A stretch of DNA of 37,006 nt from positions 1 through 37,006 of the forward strand of contig JANDJZ010000489.1 of NCBI GenBank assembly GCA_027943245.1, given 5' to 3'. The notes under the pieces are model-generated. The model did no database searches and was not told the origin of the DNA. It saw only the letters and a program-made list of their open reading frames with translations. This DNA is from Acanthamoeba sp. SK_2022b (lineage: Eukaryota; Discosea; Longamoebia; Acanthamoebidae). Below, piece by piece: positions 30,953-37,006 of the stretch; the stretch's first letter is position 1, and the number at the start of each line of letters is the position of its first letter. Made by a program: the position numbers and the translations under genes.

Positions 30953-31550
30953 ATGGGCTGGCTCTCTCACATCTACGAGGCAGAGTATATCTTCGCCGAT
31001 GCCGCCCAACTGGTATTGCCCAAGCCCAGTGCTTCGATTTCTGTGTCGCCGTACTGACTGCACGTGCGGCGGTCTTGGGGGGGGGGGGTGAAGGAGGCCA
31101 TAAGGGCTGCCATAGTGGAGGCACTGGAGACCACGCCGCGCTATGCACATATAACGGCTGAGGAGGAGGTGAAGCAGCTCTTCCAGCGGCACGGCGACAA
31201 GCACTCAGTCATACACGCCTACCACAACCACGAGGTGACCAACGCCGAGCTCACCGTCTACGTGCGTATTACCTTACGAGCACACCACACCCGACTGCCA
31301 CACTCCTTGTCTGTCCTCCTGATCGCTGCGGGACGGGGTGCAGGGCACGCACTCCACCAAGTTGTGGAAGTTCGTGGACGATCTCGCGTTCACGTTCACC
31401 GTGGTAGACGGCAAGGCGGTGGTGCACACGTTCAGCATATCGCGAGTCGGGCAGGGCGACATGTATCAAAACCGCAAAAACATCAACACCACCATGGACG
31501 CCGTCCACTCCAAGATACCCTACGACAGTGTTGTAGTCTTTCAAAAGTAG
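30953..31550 (+). CDS. Small protein, DUF1499-like C-terminus (tentative)
   Basis: Exons 30953-31012, 31094-31261 and 31344-31550 give 144 residues. The first exon encodes MGWLSHIYEAEYIFADAAQL. The second is helical, with VEALETTPRYAHI and EEEVKQLFQRHGDKHS. The third, LWKFVDDLAFTFTVVDGKAV followed by FSISRVGQGDMYQNRKNI, resembles the conserved end of DUF1499 proteins (R-S-x-S-R-x-G, D, then N-R), whose function is unknown. The acceptor before exon 2 lies after an unusual run of 12 G (31077-31088), so that boundary is less sure. No signal peptide or membrane segment is visible. Confidence 0.55.
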
Positions 31551-31928
31551 CTACTTGCACTACTCGCTCCTTGGTTGCCCCTTACCGTGATACATGTCGC
31601 CCTGCCCGAGTGTGCCACCAGTGGCGTGGCGTGCGTTGAGGGAAGGCAAGCAGGACAAGCGTGAACGACTGGAGGTGGCACGAAACAGGTGTGTATTATA
31701 ATGACAAAAGAGGTCCATAAGCGGGAGAGGAGCTCGCGCTGTCCTCAACCAAAGCGATGCCAGAGCAGGAATGAACGTTCGTGTTGACTGGGCGCTTCGC
31801 GCTTATGTCGAGCCCATGCTGATGCAGGAGGTTCGGTTTCGTTGGGGGTAGGGCATTTCGTCGATATGCAGGGGTTGAGGTTGGAGGGCTGGAAGGAGAA
31901 GGGGAAAGAGAGAGAAGAGACAACCGGT
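31551..31928. other. Convergent intergenic region
   Basis: 3' ends of the DUF1499-like gene (plus) and the HMG-box gene (minus) face each other. No coding evidence. Confidence 0.5.
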
Positions 31929-32711
31929 CTAGTCAGAGTCAGAGTCATCCGACGAGTCGGAGGAGCCAGAGCCAGAGGATTCGCTATCGGACGAGTCGGA
32001 GCTGTCCGAGTCAGAGCTAGAGTCCTTCTTGGCCTGATAATCCTTCATCTCCTTGGCGTATCGCTCCTTGTCGGCAGCGGCGAGCCCCTCGAACTCCTGA
32101 GAGAGTAGAATCACAGAATCGGTGAGACATCGGGCTTCCGTAGGATGATAATGGAAAATAATGTACCTTGCGCTCATCGGCTCCAAGCTTTGACCACTGC
32201 TCGCCAATGATCTTGCCCAGTTGACCGAAAGAGGCATCTGGGTTCTCCTCCTTGATTCGTGGCCTCATCTTCTTGCTGAAGTGAAAGAAGGCCGAGCATG
32301 GCTTCTTGGGAGCGTTGGGATCCTTCTTCTTCCTCTTCTTGGCTGGCCTCTCCTCCTCATCGCTGCTTTCGGGGTGCTCCTCCTTGTACACGGCAGCCTC
32401 CTTTTGGTAACGGATCTTGTCCTTGGCGGCCAGCTCGTTGTATTTCTGCGCCAGAACAACATCAGCGATTCAAAATCGAATTGGAAAGCGGAAATTCGGC
32501 ACTAAAGCAATGATGCGGGGTAGTGTCGGCGTACCCTCTTGTCACCCTCAGGCAGAGCCGCCCAGGCCTCTCCGAGGAGCTTGCCCACTTGGCCGAAGCC
32601 CACGGTAGGATTATCGTTCTTGATTTGCGTTCGCTTCTCCTGCGAGAAGAGCATGTAGGCGGTCATGGCTCGCTTGGGGGCATTGGGGTCCTTCCTCTTC
32701 CTCCTAGGCAT
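31929..32711 (-). CDS. Two-HMG-box chromatin protein
   Basis: Exons 32711-32535, 32445-32167 and 32096-31929 give 207 residues. HMG box 1 covers about residues 8-75 (DPNAPKRAMTAYMLFSQEKR, GFGQVGKLLGEAW) and box 2 about 95-165 (DPNAPKKPCSAFFHFSKKMR, SFGQLGKIIGEQWSKL). Both introns fall at the same point, after the helix-2 'EAW/EQW' segment, which suggests that the gene arose by box duplication. The last ~35 residues are Ser/Asp repeats, an acidic tail likely to be phosphorylated by CK2-type kinases. Such proteins bend DNA and loosen nucleosomes. The order (two boxes, acidic tail) matches animal HMGB1/2, although the boxes themselves look close to the NHP6 type. Confidence 0.9.
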
Positions 32712-33123
32712 TGTGATGTGGTGTGGTGCTACTGTGGCAACACGCAGAAATGAGAAATTTTGTTCTGATCTCAGGGATCGAGGACGAGATTGATGGCCTT
32801 CGCCCAGCGATGAGATGGCAAGTTGTACCTGTGGTGTGGCTAGCGTACGGTACGGGAAGTGAACAGACTGAAAGATTGGGGACCAACGGGCGGGTGTAGC
32901 TAACGGGCCTCCGGGTGTACGTTACGCCTACCCCTGTCCCTGTTGGCTGCCGCTGTGCCCCAACGCGCGGTGACCCCGCTTGGCTGTGCCACATTCCAGC
33001 CACGCGGAAAATGCACCGGGTAAGTCCGCTTGCGCGGGAGGGACAGGAGGCAAGATTTGAGGCAAAGATCTTGAGGGGGGGGGGGGCGTGAGAGATTGCG
33101 TCAAAGAAGAAAAGGCGTTTGTT
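32712..33123. promoter_or_regulatory. Upstream region of the HMG-box gene
   Basis: 412 bases between the HMG ATG and the prohibitin stop. Carries a run of 11 G at about 33076-33086 and no coding signal; expected to hold the HMG promoter and the prohibitin 3' UTR. Confidence 0.4.
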
Positions 33124-33969
33124 TTACTGCTGGCCAACTGGGGGCAGATTCATGAGGACATTGGTGCTGGAGGGGAGGTAGACAATGTTCCTCGAGCGGC
33201 TGAGCTCTTCGGCAATGTCGCGAGAGGCCTCGATACGCCTGAGCGCGATGTAGCCAGGACCGCTCATCGCCTTGGAGATGAGAGCTGCGGCTTCAGCCTC
33301 GCCCTCGGCGACGATGATCTTGGCCAGCTTCTCCTGCTCGTTCTTGGCTACAACAAACTTGGCCTGCTCGGCGAGCTGCTGTGCCACTTGCTTGTGCTCG
33401 ATGGCACGCACGTACTCGGGGGAGAAGGTAAGGTGGGTGATTGAAACGTCGTCGAGCTTGAGGCCGAAGGTGCCGGCACGCTTCACGAGCCTCTGCCTGA
33501 TCTGATTCGAAATCGTTTCTCTCCTCGAGATGAGCTCAGTCGCATCGTACTGCGCTACGACGGCCTTGAGCACTTCGTTACCGACGGAGTTGAAGACGTT
33601 AGCGCTGTAGTCCACGCCGAGCCTCTGGTAGATGTAGGGCAGCTTCTTCTTGTCCGGCCTGTAGAGAACCCTGAGCGTGATGTTCACTCGCTGCAGATCC
33701 TTGCTGCCAGTCTCGGTCTTGATGTTGAAGGGGGTGATGCGAGTGTCGTAGATGATGGGGAACTGGAGGAAGGGGATGAGGAGGTGGGTGCCCGGCTTGA
33801 CGATGAAGTCCCGAGTACCGTTCCTCAATCTGTCGAAGATAATGGCCCGCTCGCCCCCATCGACGGTGTACAAGGACTCGTTCAACGCATAACCCACGGC
33901 ACCAACGGTCACGGCGCCGATCGCAACCTTATTGAGCACAGGGCCCAGGGCTTGCAGCTTGTGCATCAT
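33124..33969 (-). CDS. PHB1: Prohibitin-1 (PHB1), mitochondrial inner membrane scaffold
   Basis: One exon encodes 281 residues, typical prohibitin length, with no intron in an intron-rich neighbourhood. An N-terminal hydrophobic anchor (VAIGAVTVGAVGYALNES) precedes the band-7/SPFH domain: GGERAIIFDRLRNGT, RVNITLRVLYRPD, VDYSANVFNSVGNEVLKAVV, ELISRRETISNQIR, DDVSITHLTFSPEY. The C-terminal coiled coil (EHKQVAQQLAEQAKFVV) and the LPPVGQQ-type end follow. Prohibitins 1 and 2 form rings that stabilise inner-membrane proteins and cristae. The ATG at 33969 (or the next one, 33966) is chosen because no earlier in-frame ATG exists, although the frame stays open to 34146. The start lies 185 bases from the divergent NUP93 gene. 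Confidence 0.93.
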   Translation of the reverse strand: MMHKLQALGPVLNKVAIGAVTVGAVGYALNESLYTVDGGERAIIFDRLRNGTRDFIVKPGTHLLIPFLQFPIIYDTRITPFNIKTETGSKDLQRVNITLRVLYRPDKKKLPYIYQRLGVDYSANVFNSVGNEVLKAVVAQYDATELISRRETISNQIRQRLVKRAGTFGLKLDDVSITHLTFSPEYVRAIEHKQVAQQLAEQAKFVVAKNEQEKLAKIIVAEGEAEAAALISKAMSGPGYIALRRIEASRDIAEELSRSRNIVYLPSSTNVLMNLPPVGQQ

Positions 33970-34154
33970 CTTGGATTTGAATGTATCTCGCTCACAATCA
34001 CGCGCAAGGTTGGCTGCCGGCGTTCCCTTCTTTTCCTGGTATAAGCGTCGACCGTATCCTTTTTCTTTGTACTCTTTTTCTCTTCTAATTTCTTCTGGTC
34101 TTGGCGCCAAAATCTGTGTACGGGCATTCAATTGAGCTGCGCCCAAGAAAGAAG
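33970..34154. promoter_or_regulatory. Short bidirectional promoter, prohibitin / NUP93
   Basis: Only 185 bases lie between two divergent ATGs, so both genes must be driven from here or share elements. The middle is T/C-rich on the plus strand (34021-34100). Confidence 0.6.
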
Positions 34155-36682
34155 ATGGAAGGGCCCAGCAAAAGAGCCCATTCTTTCACTTCTCTGCTTG
34201 AGCAGTCCCGCCAGCTTGCTCGGCAGACCGGCGATTACCTCATTCAGAGGAATGTAGATCAGATCAGCCACGCAACGCACAATCTGCACACTACCCTATC
34301 CCATGCAACAAAAGATGTGGATAAAAACAAGGGTCGCTATCTCTTGGCAACAATGGGCTTCGATGCAGACAAGCTGTCCAGAAATCTGAACGCCATCAAT
34401 CTCAAATTAACCTACGAGCCCCCGCAGCTTGCGCTCGCCGGCACTCACCTCGAAGGCTCGCTCAAGTACGCCACCTACTCCCTCCGCCTCTTGTCAATAA
34501 TGTCTTACATAATCGCGTTGCAGCCTGGAACATGACCAAATCATCGAGGAAGCCATTAGTGGGTCGCAGAAAGAGGTAGCGCCTACACGAATAATTCTGG
34601 CATTTTCTCATTTTGTGGTGGGTACCCATTAACTTTTCTCCTGGGCCTCCAGACGCTCGATCATATCAGGAGAAGCTTGGCCAGCAAGCAGGCCGGTGAC
34701 TGGCAGGCCGCCAAGTCGGAGCTACTCGAGGCACTGGGCTTTTCGTCGGCCTTGGCCGAGGGTGGCGTTCGCGGTCCGTCTCAGCCGAGCATGGACTTCA
34801 CCGCTGCCGCTCTGGCCTCGCCCGCGACGCCCCTCAGCAGCAAGGCCGGCGCCGCTCGAACGGCACACGAGACCGTCGCTCTCGGCAAGATGTCCCTCTA
34901 CGGCAAAGTCGCGGAGGAGCTCAACAGACAGAGGAGGGAGAGGCGCGCTTTCTCCCTCATGCAGGCCTTCCAGCAGACTGTCCAAGCCGTAGATGACACC
35001 GAGCTGGTGCCCAGCCCCTCCTCTTTCCCCCTCCCCTCCCCTCCCCTCTTTCGCTTCTTTGTCCTTTGCGCTGACGGCTCCGCCTCGTTCGCCGGACGCG
35101 CGAGCAGCGGCGAAAGGAAGTGGCCGACTGCTGGGACCTCCTCAGCAGGGTCGTGGGCGAGCCCGAGCCGGGATCGAACGTCGTGGCCCTCCCCGAAGCC
35201 GTCTACGAAAGGACCTATCGAAAGGACCCCGACGCTCTCTCGCGCAAGTTCCTCTCGGGCGCCAAGCAGTTCCTCGAGAAACAGTTGCGTCGTTTCCTCC
35301 TCCTCCTCCTCCTTCTCTTTATCCTCCTCTTCTACACTCTTCTGGCCCAGCTTCATCATCTTAACCATCATCACCGTCTTCTTCTTGTGTCGATTCGCTC
35401 ACATGACCTCCTCCTCGCCAACAGGTACGAGCGAGTAATGAAGCTGCTGGTGTCGCGAAATCCCAGAGCGGCCGAGCTGGGCGGCGAGCCCGGCATGACC
35501 AGCCTCGTGCGCGGCTACGCGCGGGCCGTGCCCCGCCACGGCCAGGCCTCCGAAGATAACGGCGTGTGGGCCGAGATCTACTACGCCCTCCGCGCCGGAG
35601 ACTCCAACGCCGCCATGAGCCTCGCGGCCTCGGCCTCGGCTTCTCTCCCCGAACTCAAGGGCTTGCTTCAGGCCTTCTCACAAAACGTACGGCCTTCTCA
35701 CTGGCAGTTTCTCCTCCCTCCTCCTCCTCTGCTCGAGCTGTCGAATGTCTCTCCTTCTCTCTCTCGCCGTGTCCTTACCGATGCCTGCTGCCACTACTCG
35801 CGATCCCACGCAGGGCCGTCTGTCCGAGTTTCAGCAGGCCGAGTGCAGGCGCGCGCTGAACGACGCGCGCGACCCCTTCAAGAAAGTCGTCTACATGCTG
35901 CTCACGCGCCACACGCCGCGTTCCCTGCCCGCCCCCATCGCCACTACACAGGTTCCTCTTGCCGCCTAGCTCGGCCAGTTGGCTCATGCGACTATTGGAG
36001 GGGGAAAGGGGGGAGTCTCACCCTCTCCCCACCTCGCCGCGACAGGACTGGATCTGGTTCCACCTCTCCCTCATCACCCAGGAGGAGAACAGCGAAGCGT
36101 TCGCCACTTCTCTCCGTAGGCTGCAGCAGCAAGTGTGCAAGTTTGGGCCTGACCACTTCAACGCGAACAAGCAGCCTCTGCTCTACTTCCAGGTATCGTC
36201 TCTCGCGCTCACGCGCAGCCACGATGGTTGTCTGGCCTTTCTCACTCCGTGTCCTCCCCCCCTCCCTCCCTCTCTCCAGCTGGTGCTCATCACGCTCCAG
36301 TTCGAGAAAGCCATCGAATTCCTGTGGGGCAAGGGCGACTTTGCCGTGGAAGCTGTCCACTTTGCCGTGGGCCTCTACTACTACGGCGTGTTGCGTGTGC
36401 CCGACGCCGATGCGCCTCGCTCGCCCAACTCCATCTACAGCGAGACGGCAGGTAAGCTGCCCCCCCGAAGCTGAAGCTGAAGCTCGCTTGCCTCTACCGC
36501 TGACCTCACGCTCGCTCAACGTGTAGAGGGCAGGGCTGCCGTCGACCTTCCGCGCATGCTGTGGCACTACGCGCTGGCGGTGGTTGAACAGAGACGAGAC
36601 CTCGCGCTGGCGCTCGGCTACATCCACATCGTGAGGTGCCTACCTTGGCCTCGCTCTCGCGAAGAAGTGCGCTCACCGCTGT

Positions 36683-36745
<63 letters not shown>

Positions 36746-37006
36746 GATGTGGAATTGGAGGACGTGATGCTGCGAGACTTTATTCTGAACACGCGAGAGG
36801 TGGACGCCCTCCTCGGAACCGAGGGCAGAGAGGGACTGGTGCAGCGCGTGTTGGGCGATGCCGCACGCGTGCGAAGGCTCCGCGAGGTCGTGGCCGCCGC
36901 CTGCGAAGAGCGTGCCGAGCTCCCCGCCGCCGTCAAGCTCTATCACGAGGTTCGTAGCTCCTCGCCCCTCGCATCCACTCACGTTTCGAGACTAGCGCGC
37001 TCTCTC
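34155..37006 (+). CDS. NUP93: Nucleoporin NUP93/NIC96, 3' end outside the window
   Basis: Exons 34155-34465, 34524-34575, 34653-35006, 35108-35283, 35425-35686, 35814-35951, 36046-36192, 36280-36451, 36527-36635 and 36745-36949 encode the first 642 residues; the window then ends in an intron. The N-terminus (SLLEQSRQLARQTGDYLIQR) is the family's coiled region, with ATMGFDADKLSRNLNAINLK. The solenoid follows: SLYGKVAEELNRQRRERRAF, AECRRALNDARDPFKKVVYM, DWIWFHLSLI, LVLITLQFEKAIEFLW and HFAVGLYYYGVLR. NUP93 is a scaffold linker of the inner ring of the nuclear pore. Usual length is about 820-840, so roughly the last 180 residues are missing here. The final intron acceptor directly follows a long CA run. 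Confidence 0.92.
36686..36743 (+). repeat. (CA)n microsatellite abutting a NUP93 splice acceptor
   Basis: About 29 CA units run straight into the CAG acceptor (36742-36744). The repeat therefore supplies the acceptor context and no normal polypyrimidine tract is present. Confidence 0.9.

Noticed and set aside
31081..31093. G-run as a possible quadruplex regulating the DUF1499-like gene
   Set aside because: A single G run next to an acceptor; there are no four G-tracts nearby, so no support for a quadruplex.
1..37006. CRISPR arrays, tRNA or rRNA genes
   Set aside because: No spaced direct repeats of CRISPR type and no tRNA cloverleaf or rRNA sequence was recognised by eye; a tRNAscan/Infernal run would be decisive.

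Overview
The window looks like nuclear DNA of a free-living amoebozoan, most likely Acanthamoeba. It is GC-rich and packed with short GT-AG introns that often carry a GCTGAC branch-site-like motif. The conserved genes are clearly eukaryotic (NOP14, RLP24, RPB4, MDM31/32, Mei2-like, prohibitin, NUP93/NIC96). I assigned the organism from gene content and intron style, not from a database match. Exon models were built by hand from reading frames, splice dinucleotides and phase; every model quoted with exon coordinates keeps phase from start to stop.

Layout. 109-875: MYND zinc-finger gene with an apparent frameshift. 1000-5395: 14-exon NOP14 (SSU processome). 5972-6813 (minus): RLP24 (60S biogenesis). 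7490-8602: secreted Kazal-type inhibitor. 8786-9438 (minus): RNA polymerase II subunit RPB4. 9780-12962: 16-exon MDM31/32-family mitochondrial inner membrane protein. 13710 to about 18 kb: Mei2-like protein with three RRMs. This first half is a compact housekeeping region.

19.2-30.5 kb is an accessory region. It holds two intact copies (21121-21868 and 29594-30539, both minus) of an unrecognised hydrophilic 'HIQPVIHERE' family, plus two decayed fragments (19.2 and 20.6-20.9 kb). A small NYN-like gene lies at 22319-22836 (minus). Next to it, at 22960-29377, is a 6.4-kb lower-GC mobile element that I consider the most interesting object here. It has 45-bp imperfect terminal inverted repeats (39/45 matching), a possible 3-bp target duplication (TCT), and arrays of short repeats inside both ends. 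It carries a degraded DDE transposase, an opposite-strand accessory protein (SANT/Myb-like, 10-residue repeats, SAM-like), and an apparently intact coiled-coil protein ending in a 2-oxoglutarate/Fe(II) dioxygenase-like domain. Three tandem repeats carrying palindromes lie just upstream of the dioxygenase gene.

30.9-37 kb returns to ordinary genes: a small DUF1499-like protein, a two-HMG-box protein (minus), an intronless prohibitin (minus), and a NUP93/NIC96 nucleoporin that runs off the right edge and shares a 185-bp divergent promoter with prohibitin.
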